The notes beneath the pieces were generated by a model. The model was given only the letters and a program-made list of their open reading frames with translations. It did not search any database and had not been told where the DNA came from. DNA of 64,000 bases from Bog-877 sp049518775 (lineage in GTDB: Bacteria; Chloroflexota; Dormibacteria; Aeolococcales; Bog-877), in the NCBI GenBank assembly GCA_049518775.1, contig JBEKRL010000001.1, positions 44,286 through 108,285 of the forward strand, written 5' to 3'. The position numbers and the translations under genes are program-made. Positions 24,271-32,594 of this stretch are shown one piece after another (position 1 is the stretch's first letter; each line of letters opens with the position of its first letter).

Positions 24271-25740
24271 TCAGTCCGACTGGGAGCCGGGCTGACCCGA
24301 GTGGTGGGAAAGTTCGTGCCAGGAGCCCGAGATCAACAGCGAGTTCGCCGCTTCCGGCCCCTCGCTTCCCGCCGGATAGAAGTTGACCCGTGGCAAGTCC
24401 TCCAGCACCGGCTGCAACACCGCCCACGCCGCCTCGGTCTCGTCTTGGCGGATGAACAGGGTGTGGTCCCCGAGGAAGGCATCGTGGAGGAGCCGCTCGT
24501 AGGCCTCGGCGGGCTCGGTCTTGAAGGACTGCCCGTAGGAGAAGTCCATCCGAACGGCCTGCTCCACGACTGCCGGACCGGGCTCCTTGGCCACAACCGA
24601 GAAGGAGATGCCCTCATCGGGCTGGATCCGGATGGTAACCCGATTAGGAGTGAGCCTTTCGATCCCGGTCCCTGCGAAGAGGTGGAGAGGCACATCCCGG
24701 CAGTAGAGAACGATCTCGGTGCGCCTGGTGCAGAGTGCCTTGCCACAGCGCAGGTAGAAGGGCACACCGGCCCAGTCCCAGCTATCCACCGACAGTCGCA
24801 TGGCTACGTAGGTGGCGGTGGTGGAGTCGGGAGAGACCCCCTCCACCTCCCGGTAGCCGGGCATGGTCACCCCGTTCACCGAGCCCCGGGTGTATTGGCC
24901 TCGCACCACCTGGCTCGGCTCCACCGGACGGATCGAGCGGAGCACCTTGACCTTCTCGTCGCGCAGCGCCTCCGGGTCGAAGGAACTGGGAGGGGACATG
25001 CAGGTGAGGGCTAACAGCTGAAGCATGTGGTTCTGCACGATGTCCCTGAGTGCCCCGGTCTCCTCGTAGAGCCTGCCCCGGCTTTCGATGCCGATGTCCT
25101 CCGCCACTGTCAGCTGCACATGGTCCACCACGTCCCGGTTCCAGATCCGCTCAACCAGGGTGTTCCCGAAGCGAAAAACCAGGAGGTTCTGGACCGTCTC
25201 CTTGCCCAGGTAGTGGTCGATGCGATAGATCCGGTCTTCGGCGAGGGTCTTGTGCAAAGCCTGGTTCAAGAGGACCGCCGACTTGAGATCGTGGCCGAAC
25301 GGTTTCTCGATGATGACCGAGGCACCCCGAGCCAGCCCAGCACCCTTCAGCTCCTGCAGTACCGGCACGAAGGCCGAGGGCGGAACGGCCAAGTAGATGA
25401 GCCGCCGAGGCAGCCGCAGGGACTTGGCCAACTTGGCCCCCGTCCCCGACTGGTCGTGGGTGGTGGACACGTAGCGCAACCGTCTGGCGAACTGGGCGAA
25501 CCCCGCCTCCTGGTAGCCGCTCCGCGCGAACTGGCTCACCCCCTCGCGGGCGATCTCCCGAAAACCGTGATCGCCAAGATCCTTGGTGGCGGTTCCCAAG
25601 ATTTCGCCGCGCTTGGGAAGAAGGCCCTGGAGGCTGAGCTCGTAGAGCGCCGGGAGCAGCTTGCGGCGGGCAAGGTCACCGGTGGCCCCGAACACCAGCA
25701 GGTCCTGATCCGGCGGGACGCGCAGGTGGCTGGCTTCCAC
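24271..25740 (-). CDS. zwf: Glucose-6-phosphate 1-dehydrogenase
   Basis: 489 residues, full length. FGATGDLARRKLLPALYEL binds NADP, and RIDHYLGKETVQN is the active-site signature with the catalytic His-Asp region. It oxidises glucose-6-phosphate to 6-phosphogluconolactone, the entry to the oxidative pentose phosphate pathway. GTG 25740 has TAGACT six bases upstream (leaderless). No gnd or pgl gene is adjacent. Confidence 0.97.
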   Translation of the reverse strand: MEASHLRVPPDQDLLVFGATGDLARRKLLPALYELSLQGLLPKRGEILGTATKDLGDHGFREIAREGVSQFARSGYQEAGFAQFARRLRYVSTTHDQSGTGAKLAKSLRLPRRLIYLAVPPSAFVPVLQELKGAGLARGASVIIEKPFGHDLKSAVLLNQALHKTLAEDRIYRIDHYLGKETVQNLLVFRFGNTLVERIWNRDVVDHVQLTVAEDIGIESRGRLYEETGALRDIVQNHMLQLLALTCMSPPSSFDPEALRDEKVKVLRSIRPVEPSQVVRGQYTRGSVNGVTMPGYREVEGVSPDSTTATYVAMRLSVDSWDWAGVPFYLRCGKALCTRRTEIVLYCRDVPLHLFAGTGIERLTPNRVTIRIQPDEGISFSVVAKEPGPAVVEQAVRMDFSYGQSFKTEPAEAYERLLHDAFLGDHTLFIRQDETEAAWAVLQPVLEDLPRVNFYPAGSEGPEAANSLLISGSWHELSHHSGQPGSQSD

Positions 25741-25746
25741 GCCCTG

Positions 25747-25752
25747 AGTCTA
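25747..25752 (-). promoter_or_regulatory. -10 element of zwf, leaderless
   Basis: Minus-strand TAGACT, then CAGGGC, then GTG at 25740. Only 46 bases separate it from the rightward -10 of the sigma-like gene, so the two promoters share one short divergent region. Confidence 0.6.
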
Positions 25753-25798
25753 CGGGTGAGGGACCTAAAGAGGGTTGGGTGAAGGCAACCAGCCTGCC

Positions 25799-25804
25799 TA
25801 TACT
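25799..25804 (+). promoter_or_regulatory. -10 element of the sigma-like gene and gcv cluster, leaderless
   Basis: TATACT, then CGGGTC, then GTG at 25811. TTGGGT at 25775-25780 is a possible -35 at 18 bases. The string TATACTCGGG(T/C)CGTG recurs at 51690, before another gene. Confidence 0.6.
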
Positions 25805-25810
25805 CGGGTC

Positions 25811-26419
25811 GTGGTCACCGGCCAGCCTGGATCGGGAGGGGCGATGGGCGAGTCGACCCGGGCACAGGAGATCGGCGAGATCGTGGCCGGCCTTCCCCGC
25901 CCCGACTCGGAGGAGATCGCGCGGCTGCTGGACAGCCTGGATCGGCCGGATCGCGGCCCGGACCCCAGGCAGCAACTGGTCGAGGGCCTCCTGGGGCTGG
26001 TGCTGGAGGAGGCTGGTTCCCGGGCCTCGGCGACGGTCCCGGTGGAGGACCTCTTCCAGGAAGGGAGTACGGCGCTGGTCATGGTCGTGCACGGGCTCGA
26101 CCCCGCCCAGCCGCTGTCCCCGGCCGAGCTCGACCGCCGGGTGCGGCAGGCGGCGGGCCAGGTCATGGACGGGCTGCTGGAGGAGAGCGCCGCGGCCCGC
26201 CGCGAGGACCAGAGATGGGCGGCGGACGCGGAGCGCCTGTTCAGCGCCGAGACCGAGGCCCGGCTCCAAAGGGAGGCCGAACCCTCCGACCTGGAGTTGG
26301 CCGGGCGCCTGGGCTGGCCGGTGGACCGGGTCTCGCAGGTGAGGAGGGCCGTGGCGGAGGCGCGCTCCCGACACGACCTTGAGCTAATCGACATCCTGGG
26401 GGAGATCGAAGGACAATGA
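25811..26419 (+). CDS. Sigma-70-like protein heading the glycine cleavage cluster
   Basis: 202 residues. VPVEDLFQEGSTALV (77-91) mimics the region 2 core PLEDLIQEGNIGL, preceded by a helix like LVEGLLGLVLEEAG; EPSDLELAGRLGWPVDRVSQV (in part; ~158-178) mimics region 3 PTDEELAEELG. A region 4 helix-turn-helix is not visible, so it may be a degenerate sigma factor or a regulator built from sigma parts. The leaderless GTG at 25811 is preferred; ATG 25844 with GGGAGG upstream is the alternative. The stop overlaps gcvT as ATGA, so it is translated with the glycine cleavage enzymes. Confidence 0.55.
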   Translation: MVTGQPGSGGAMGESTRAQEIGEIVAGLPRPDSEEIARLLDSLDRPDRGPDPRQQLVEGLLGLVLEEAGSRASATVPVEDLFQEGSTALVMVVHGLDPAQPLSPAELDRRVRQAAGQVMDGLLEESAAARREDQRWAADAERLFSAETEARLQREAEPSDLELAGRLGWPVDRVSQVRRAVAEARSRHDLELIDILGEIEGQ

Positions 26420-27525
26420 CCGAAGTGATGAAGAAGGTCCCGCTCGAGGCCCGCCACCGCGCCCTGGGCGCTCAGATGGTCCCGTTCGCCGGCTTCTACA
26501 TGCCGCTGCACTATGGCTCGATCCGCGATGAACACCAGGCGGTGCGCCAGCGCGCCGGGCTGTTCGACGTCTCCCACATGGGCGAGGTGCTGGTCTCGGG
26601 TCCGGGTGCCCTCGACTTCCTCCAGCGGCTGGTGACCAACGATGTCGCCAAACTGACCCCCGGCCGAGCCCTGTACACGGTGATGTGCCACCCCGACGGG
26701 GGCATCGTCGACGACCTCCTCGTGTATCGCGACGAGGACGGCTACATGTGCGTCATCAACGCGGCCCGCCAGGCCGCGGACCTGGAGTGGATGCGGAGCA
26801 CAGTGGCCGGATTCGGCGCCGACCTGACCGATGTGTCGGCGGAGACGGCGCTGCTGGCGGTCCAAGGGCCAAGGGCCAAGGGGATCGTCCAGTCGCTGTG
26901 CCCGACCCAGGATCTGGAGCCGATCCGCTACTACCACCACCGCCGCGGTGACGTGGCGGGTGTACCGGTGCGGATCTCCCGCACCGGCTACACCGGAGAG
27001 GACGGGTTCGAGCTCTACGCCGACGCAGGTCAGGCGGACCGGCTGTGGTCCGCGCTCCTCGACGCCGGCGCCGCCAAGGGTCTGATCCCGGCCGGGCTCG
27101 GCGCTCGCGACACCCTCCGGCTGGAGGCGGGGTTCCGGCTCTATGGCCAGGACATCGACGAGGCCACCGATCCGCTCAGCGCTGGACTCGGCTGGGTGGT
27201 GAAGCCGGCCAAGGGGCCCTTCACCGGCAGCGAGGCGCTGGCCAAGCTGGCGCCAGCCCCACCTCGCGCCTTCGTGGGGATGCGGCTGGGTCCCCGAGAG
27301 ATCCCCAGGCACGGGTACCCGATCTACCAGGGCTCGAGGAAGGTCGGGGAGGTTACCAGCGGCTCTTTCGGCTTCACCGTGGGGGCCGGGCTGGCCATGG
27401 GCTATGTGGAGCCGGGCAGCTCAGGGGAGGGGACCGAGCTGCGGATCCAACTCCGCTCGGATCCACTGCAGTGGGCGGAGGCGCCCACCGTGGCGCTACC
27501 TTTCTATCGCAGGCCCGAGGGCTGA
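26416..27525 (+). CDS. gcvT: Aminomethyltransferase, glycine cleavage T protein
   Basis: 369 residues. GLFDVSHMGEV near residue 50 and RTGYTGEDGFELY near 195 are the T-protein hallmarks around the folate site, and AGLGARDTLRLEAGF is the third conserved block. It transfers the methylene group from the H-protein lipoyl arm to tetrahydrofolate, releasing ammonia. First enzyme of the gcvT-gcvH-gcvPA-gcvPB cluster, coupled to the sigma-like gene. Confidence 0.97.
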   Translation: MTEVMKKVPLEARHRALGAQMVPFAGFYMPLHYGSIRDEHQAVRQRAGLFDVSHMGEVLVSGPGALDFLQRLVTNDVAKLTPGRALYTVMCHPDGGIVDDLLVYRDEDGYMCVINAARQAADLEWMRSTVAGFGADLTDVSAETALLAVQGPRAKGIVQSLCPTQDLEPIRYYHHRRGDVAGVPVRISRTGYTGEDGFELYADAGQADRLWSALLDAGAAKGLIPAGLGARDTLRLEAGFRLYGQDIDEATDPLSAGLGWVVKPAKGPFTGSEALAKLAPAPPRAFVGMRLGPREIPRHGYPIYQGSRKVGEVTSGSFGFTVGAGLAMGYVEPGSSGEGTELRIQLRSDPLQWAEAPTVALPFYRRPEG

Positions 27526-27558
27526 ATTGGGCGGCTGGACGAAACGGGAGGATTGCCG

Positions 27559-27951
27559 GTGCCCGACCTGAGTGCGTACCGCTTCACCAAGACCCACGAG
27601 TGGGTTAGCAAGGAGGAGGGGGCAGGAGAGGTGGTGGTGGGTATCACCGACCTTGCTCAGACCCAACTCGGCGACGTGATCTTCCTTGAGCTGCCCAAGG
27701 TCGGCGCCACCCTGACGGCGGGGACCCGCTTCGGCTCGGTTGAGTCGGTCAAGGCCGCCAGCGACCTCTTCTCGCCGGTGAGTGGCGAGGTGGTGGCAGT
27801 CAACGAGGACGTGGCCAGTGCTCCCGAGCTGGTCAACAGCGATGCTCAAGGCAAGGGCTGGCTGCTGCGGGTCCGCGTCGAGGGCGATCTGCCCGGAGAT
27901 CTGATGGATGCCGCCGCGTACGATTCGTTCGCGCAGGCGGACGCGCACTAG
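27559..27951 (+). CDS. gcvH: Glycine cleavage system H protein
   Basis: 130 residues. The lipoylated Lys65 lies in GSVESVKAASDLFSP, the universal H-protein signature, and the start YRFTKTHEWV is typical. The lipoyl arm shuttles the aminomethyl group between P, T and L proteins. GTG 27559 has GGGAGG 7 bases upstream; TTG 27553 would leave only one base. Confidence 0.96.
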   Translation: MPDLSAYRFTKTHEWVSKEEGAGEVVVGITDLAQTQLGDVIFLELPKVGATLTAGTRFGSVESVKAASDLFSPVSGEVVAVNEDVASAPELVNSDAQGKGWLLRVRVEGDLPGDLMDAAAYDSFAQADAH

Positions 27952-27986
27952 CTGCTGGGGTTCAAGAGGGGTCGTCAGCCGTTCCC

Positions 27987-29360
27987 ATGGCCTACCTTCC
28001 GAATTCGGACGCGGATCGGGCGGAGATGCTGGCGGCGTTGGGGTTGGGGAGTGCCGACGAGCTCTTCCAAGACGTCCCTGCTTGGCTTCGCAACCCCGAG
28101 ATCAAGCTTCCGGCCCCACTATCTGAGCTGGACCTGCTCGCGGAGATGCGTAGGCTCGCCGGCCGCAACCGCCCGCTCTCCCAGTGGGACTGCTTCCTGG
28201 GGGCGGGGGTCTACTCCCGGTTCGTGCCTGCGGTGGTCGCTGCCACCATCGGTCGGCCCGAGTTCTACACCGCCTACACCCCTTACCAGGCCGAGGCCAG
28301 CCAGGGCTACCTTCAGTCCATTTTCGAGTTCCAGTCCTTGGTTGCCGAGCTCTTCGACTTGGACATCGCCAACGCCTCCATGTACGACGTCGCGACCGCC
28401 ACCGCGGAGGGAGCCTTGCTGGCCACCCTGCACACCGGTCGTCGGCGCATCCTGGCCGCATCCACGCTTCATCCCGAGGTGATGGCGGTCCTTGAGACGT
28501 ACACCTCGGGGAGGGGAGCGGAGCTGATCCGGCTGCCCCGCCGCGACGGCGTCACTTGCGTGGATGAGGTCCGCCGGGCCATCGCCGCCGGCGAGCCGGC
28601 CGTGGTCGTCGTGCCCCAGCCCAACTTCCTCGGTCTGCTGGAGCCGGTTCGCGAGCTCGTCGATCTGGCCCATGGAGCCGGAGCCCTGGCGCTGGTGGTG
28701 GCCGACCCGATCGCCGCCACCGTGGTGGAGCCCCCGGGTGCCGTGGGCGCGGATCTGGCCGCTGCCGATGGCCAGCAACTCGGCATCCCCCCACAACTGG
28801 GGGGCCCCTCGGTGGGATTGCTGGCCGGCCGTCAGGAGTTGGTCCGCCGGATCCCCGGGCGGCTGGTGGGCATGACCGCGGACGCCCAGGGCAGGCGGGC
28901 CTATTGCCTGACCCTGCAGACGCGGGAGCAGCACATCCGCCGGGAGCGGGCGACCTCCAACATCTGCACCAACCACGCTCTCATGGCGCTGGCGGCGACG
29001 GCCTACATGGCCAAGATGGGCGAGCCGGGGATGCGTGGGGTGGCCGACATCTCCTACCGCCGGGCTCACTACCTCGCGGAGCGGCTGAGCCGGATCTCAG
29101 GCTTTGGCCTCCGCTATCCGGACCGGGACTTCCTGTGGGAGTTCGTGCTGCAGACTCCCAGGGACGCCCGGGGGCTGGCCCGGGAACTGGCCGGGGAGGG
29201 GGTCCTGGTCGGCTACCCGCTGGGTGACTTCGACGACCAGATGGGGCGTTGCCTGTTGGTCTGCGCCACCGAGATGACCTCGGTGGCAGCGATCGACCGG
29301 CTGGTGACCCGCCTCGGGCAGATCTCCGCCGATCCCAAGACGATCGGGCCCTCGGCGTGA
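27987..29360 (+). CDS. gcvPA: Glycine dehydrogenase (decarboxylating) subunit 1
   Basis: 457 residues, the N-terminal half of P protein. It starts MAYLPNSDADRAEMLAALG and carries FYTAYTPYQAEASQGYLQ and ANASMYDVATATAEG, standard for GcvPA. With GcvPB it forms the PLP-dependent P protein. The two-subunit form is usual in Firmicutes, Thermus, archaea and Chloroflexi-like groups, whereas most Proteobacteria and Actinobacteria have one fused protein. Coupled to gcvPB by GTGA. Confidence 0.96.
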   Translation: MAYLPNSDADRAEMLAALGLGSADELFQDVPAWLRNPEIKLPAPLSELDLLAEMRRLAGRNRPLSQWDCFLGAGVYSRFVPAVVAATIGRPEFYTAYTPYQAEASQGYLQSIFEFQSLVAELFDLDIANASMYDVATATAEGALLATLHTGRRRILAASTLHPEVMAVLETYTSGRGAELIRLPRRDGVTCVDEVRRAIAAGEPAVVVVPQPNFLGLLEPVRELVDLAHGAGALALVVADPIAATVVEPPGAVGADLAAADGQQLGIPPQLGGPSVGLLAGRQELVRRIPGRLVGMTADAQGRRAYCLTLQTREQHIRRERATSNICTNHALMALAATAYMAKMGEPGMRGVADISYRRAHYLAERLSRISGFGLRYPDRDFLWEFVLQTPRDARGLARELAGEGVLVGYPLGDFDDQMGRCLLVCATEMTSVAAIDRLVTRLGQISADPKTIGPSA

Positions 29361-30853
29361 GCGAGACCTCTCGAGCCACCTGGGCAGCCGATGAGCCGCT
29401 CCTCTTCGAGCTGGCCGACCTGGCGAACCCGGGCCCGCTGCTGCCCGAAGCGGGGGTGGGCTCAGGCGGAGTGGACACAGCGTTACCGCTTCGCTGGCGC
29501 CGCCAGCGGAGAGCCGAGATCCCGGCAGTGAGCGAGCCGGACCTAGCCCGGCACTTCGGTCGGCTGGGACGGCGCAACCACAACCTGCAGCAAGGGGCGT
29601 ATCCGCTCGGGTCCTGCACCATGAAGTACAACCCTGCGGTCAACGAGAAGGCGGCGGCTCTAGATGGCTTCGCCGACATCCACCCGCTCCAGCCGGTGGA
29701 CTCGATCCAGGGCGCACTGGAGTTGATGTGGGAGCTGGAGCACCTGCTCGCTGAGCTCACCGGGATGCACAGCGTCTCGTTGCAGCCGGCCGCGGGTGCC
29801 CACGGTGAGTGGACTGGGCTGCGGATGATCCAGGCGCACCACCTCCGCAACGGCGACCGGGCCCGCACCGAAGTGATCATTCCCGATAGTGCGCACGGCA
29901 CCAATCCCGCCAGCGCGGCCCAGTGTGGGATGGCGGTGGTGACGGTGCGCAGTGGCCCTGATGGCGCTGTCGACCTGGAGGATTTCCGCTCCAAGCTGGG
30001 GCCGAAGGTGGCCGCGGTGATGCTCACAAATCCCAACACGCTTGGGATTTTCGAGCGCAACATCGAAGAGATGGCCCGACTCGCCCACGACGCTGGAGCG
30101 CTGCTCCACTACGACGGTGCCAACCTCAACGCGCTGGTGGGCGTGGCCCGCCCCGGAGACATGGGATTCGACGTGGTGCACCTCAACCTCCACAAAACCT
30201 TCTCGACCCCGCATGGCGGGGGTGGCCCCGGAGCGGGACCGGTAGGGGTGTCGGCGCAATTGGCGGACTTTCTTCCCGTGCCCCGGGTGGTGCGCAGGAA
30301 TGGCGGCTTTGATTGGGATTACCAGCGGCCCCACAGCGTCGGCAAGGTGCGCTCCTTCTACGGGAACTTCAGCATGCTGGTCCGTGCCTATGCCTACATT
30401 CGCGCCTACGGGGACGGCATCCCGCAGGTGGCCCGCGACGCGGTCCTGGCTGCCCGCTACCTGCGCAAGAAGCTGGAGCCTTGGCTGCCGGTGGCGGTGG
30501 CCGGAGATTCCTTCCACGAGTTCGTTGTGACCCCCAAGCTGTCGAGCCCGAGGTACTCAGAGTTGCGGGCCTTGGACATTGCCAAGCGGATGATCGACTA
30601 CAGCATCTATCCACCGACGGTGTACTTCCCGCTCACCGTGCCTGAGGCCATGATGTTCGAGCCCACTGAGACCGAGTCCAAGAGCTCACTGGACCAGCTC
30701 GCGGAGGTGGTGGGTACGATCATGGAGGAGGGAGCGGCCGACCCCGAGGTGTTGCGCTTGGCACCTCACTGCGCGCCGGTCGGGCGTGTCGACGAGGTCA
30801 CGGCCGCGCGGCACCCGGTGCTGCGCTGGCACCGGGACGCCGCGGCCCCGTGA
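29357..30853 (+). CDS. gcvPB: Glycine dehydrogenase (decarboxylating) subunit 2
   Basis: 498 residues from GTG 29357. The PLP lysine is Lys280 in NLHKTFSTPHGGGGPG, and YPLGSCTMKYNP and GAHGEWTGL are conserved P-protein blocks. It decarboxylates glycine and loads the aminomethyl group on GcvH. Start overlaps the gcvPA stop (GTGA), and its own stop overlaps pyrE (GTGA). Confidence 0.97.
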   Translation: MSETSRATWAADEPLLFELADLANPGPLLPEAGVGSGGVDTALPLRWRRQRRAEIPAVSEPDLARHFGRLGRRNHNLQQGAYPLGSCTMKYNPAVNEKAAALDGFADIHPLQPVDSIQGALELMWELEHLLAELTGMHSVSLQPAAGAHGEWTGLRMIQAHHLRNGDRARTEVIIPDSAHGTNPASAAQCGMAVVTVRSGPDGAVDLEDFRSKLGPKVAAVMLTNPNTLGIFERNIEEMARLAHDAGALLHYDGANLNALVGVARPGDMGFDVVHLNLHKTFSTPHGGGGPGAGPVGVSAQLADFLPVPRVVRRNGGFDWDYQRPHSVGKVRSFYGNFSMLVRAYAYIRAYGDGIPQVARDAVLAARYLRKKLEPWLPVAVAGDSFHEFVVTPKLSSPRYSELRALDIAKRMIDYSIYPPTVYFPLTVPEAMMFEPTETESKSSLDQLAEVVGTIMEEGAADPEVLRLAPHCAPVGRVDEVTAARHPVLRWHRDAAAP

Positions 30854-31437
30854 GCGCTGCGGAGAGCGGGCGCCAGGAACTCCTCCGGCTGATGCTCACC
30901 AGGGCGTTTCGGGTCGGCGACTTCCTCCTCACCAGCGGGCGCCGAAGCCCCTACTACTTCGACGGCCGGCTGGTCACCCTGGATGCCCGGGGAGCGCTTC
31001 TTGTGGGCCGGGCGCTGCTCGCCTTTGCTCGTGAGGACGCAGTCACCAAGATCGGTGGACCCACCTTGGGGGCCGACCCTATGGTGGCCGCAGCAGCGCT
31101 CTGCAGTGCCCTCGATGGAGGTCCCACCCTCTCTGCCTTCATCGTCCGCAAGGAGGCCAAGGAGCATGGCGCCGGCGGCTGGTGCGCGGGGGAGCCCCCG
31201 ACCTCGGGGGAGCTGGTGGCCTTGGTTGACGACGCCCTGACGACGGGGGGATCGCTGCTCCAGGCCGCTGAGAAGGTGGCTGCCGCAGGGGCTCGGATCG
31301 CGGGCATCTACACCCTGCTGGACCGCGAGGAGGGGGGCCGGGAGCGACTGCAGGAGAGTGGCTACCGGGTCCGCTCCATCTTCCTTCGCTCCGACCTGTT
31401 GACCCCCGACGGCCGGGCGTTGGAGCTCCCCGCTTAG
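30850..31437 (+). CDS. pyrE: Orotate phosphoribosyltransferase
   Basis: 195 residues. FLLTSGRRSPYYFDGRL is the orotate-binding start and VALVDDALTTGGS the PRPP-binding motif; RKEAKEHG carries the catalytic lysine loop. It makes OMP from orotate and PRPP in pyrimidine synthesis. Its translational coupling to gcvPB is unusual, since no other pyr gene is near; a link through one-carbon supply for nucleotide synthesis is conceivable. Confidence 0.93.
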   Translation: MSAAESGRQELLRLMLTRAFRVGDFLLTSGRRSPYYFDGRLVTLDARGALLVGRALLAFAREDAVTKIGGPTLGADPMVAAAALCSALDGGPTLSAFIVRKEAKEHGAGGWCAGEPPTSGELVALVDDALTTGGSLLQAAEKVAAAGARIAGIYTLLDREEGGRERLQESGYRVRSIFLRSDLLTPDGRALELPA

Positions 31438-31863
31438 GACTCGCGGCCTTGCCCACCCATCTCCTCGGCCCGCCCAGCCGGGCACGTCATTCCCGGACGG
31501 TGGCACCGCTCGGGGCCAGATCGTCGGCGAAGGATCACGCCCCCAGCCTGGACGTCGCCCCAGTGACCAGCCGCTCCAGCGCCGGCCTCGACGTCGAACC
31601 CAGCTATCCCCGGTGCCATGACCTGCGCCCGGTCGAGCACGGCGGTTTCCAGCGCCTGCTCGTCGGCTCGGAGCGACGGCACGCGAGGCCGCTGGCGGGA
31701 CTCGTGCTCCGGGAGGCCCCCCTCTGTCCTCTGGCCGTCTCGATAAGGGAGGCTGGGGCCGGCTCCCGGGGGAGCCCCGGGCCCAGCGCTCCGACAGGCC
31801 CGGGGCAAGGGGCTCTCTGCGCTCCCAGCTGTCCACGACGCTCCAATCGAAGGAACCCGACCG
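31438..31863. other. Spacer with no recognised gene
   Basis: 426 bases between pyrE and pcm. A minus-strand frame reads LRADEQALETAVLDRAQVM in a fairly protein-like way but lacks a good start and matches no family known to me. It could be a decayed gene. The 3' end holds AAGGA 9 bases before the pcm start. Confidence 0.4.
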
Positions 31864-32493
31864 TTGCAGCCCGAACCTGAGCTGAGGGCTGACCGGATCC
31901 GCCTCCAGGAGTCACTTCGGGGGCGGGGAATCGGCGCGGCCGCCCTCGCGGCTCTCACCCAGGTTCCCCGCGAGGCCTTCCTTCCGCCGGAATCCCGTCA
32001 CCGGGCGTACCAGGACCGCGCCCTGCCCATCGGGCACGACCAGACCTGCTCCCAGCCCTGGATCCTGGCCGAGATCCTCCAGACCCTAGACCTGTCCGCG
32101 GGAGCACGGGTGCTTGAGGTCGGCGGCGGCAGCGGCTACTTTGCTGCCCTGCTCCGGGCGGCAGGGGCTGGCCGGGTGGATTCGCTCGAGCTCTTGCCAG
32201 AGCTCGCCTGCCAGGCGCGGCGGAACCTGACCAGGGCCGGTGTCGAGGGGGTGGTGGTGTGGGCCGCCGACGGGCGGAAGGGCCTGCCGGGAAGGGCTCC
32301 CTTCGACGCCATCGTCGTCTCGGCCGCCGCCGCCGGGATCCCGCCTGCTTTGATGGAGCAGGTGGGTCCCCGGGGGAAGCTGATCTGCCCGGTGACCGGG
32401 CCGGCGGATGAACGACTCTGGTGTCTTCAGCGGGACGGTGGCGGTTGGCGCGAAGTGGACCTGGGGGCCTGCCGGTTCGTCCCTCTTCGCTGA
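31864..32493 (+). CDS. pcm: Protein-L-isoaspartate O-methyltransferase
   Basis: 209 residues. The SAM-binding motif is VLEVGGGSGYFAALL; VPREAFLPPESRHRAYQD and GHDQTCSQPW are the PCMT substrate-side motifs (usually GxGQTISQP, here with Cys for Ile). It methylates isoaspartyl residues in aged proteins to allow repair. Start TTG 31864 has AAGGA 9 bases upstream. Confidence 0.88.
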   Translation: MQPEPELRADRIRLQESLRGRGIGAAALAALTQVPREAFLPPESRHRAYQDRALPIGHDQTCSQPWILAEILQTLDLSAGARVLEVGGGSGYFAALLRAAGAGRVDSLELLPELACQARRNLTRAGVEGVVVWAADGRKGLPGRAPFDAIVVSAAAAGIPPALMEQVGPRGKLICPVTGPADERLWCLQRDGGGWREVDLGACRFVPLR

Positions 32494-32594
32494 GACGGGC
32501 GCCGCCCCGCCGCCGCGGCGAGCCCGTATCCTCAGGGAGAATCGGGAGGCTTCGGGCGGACCGCGGCGCTCCGTGCCCGATCGGAGGGGCAGCC

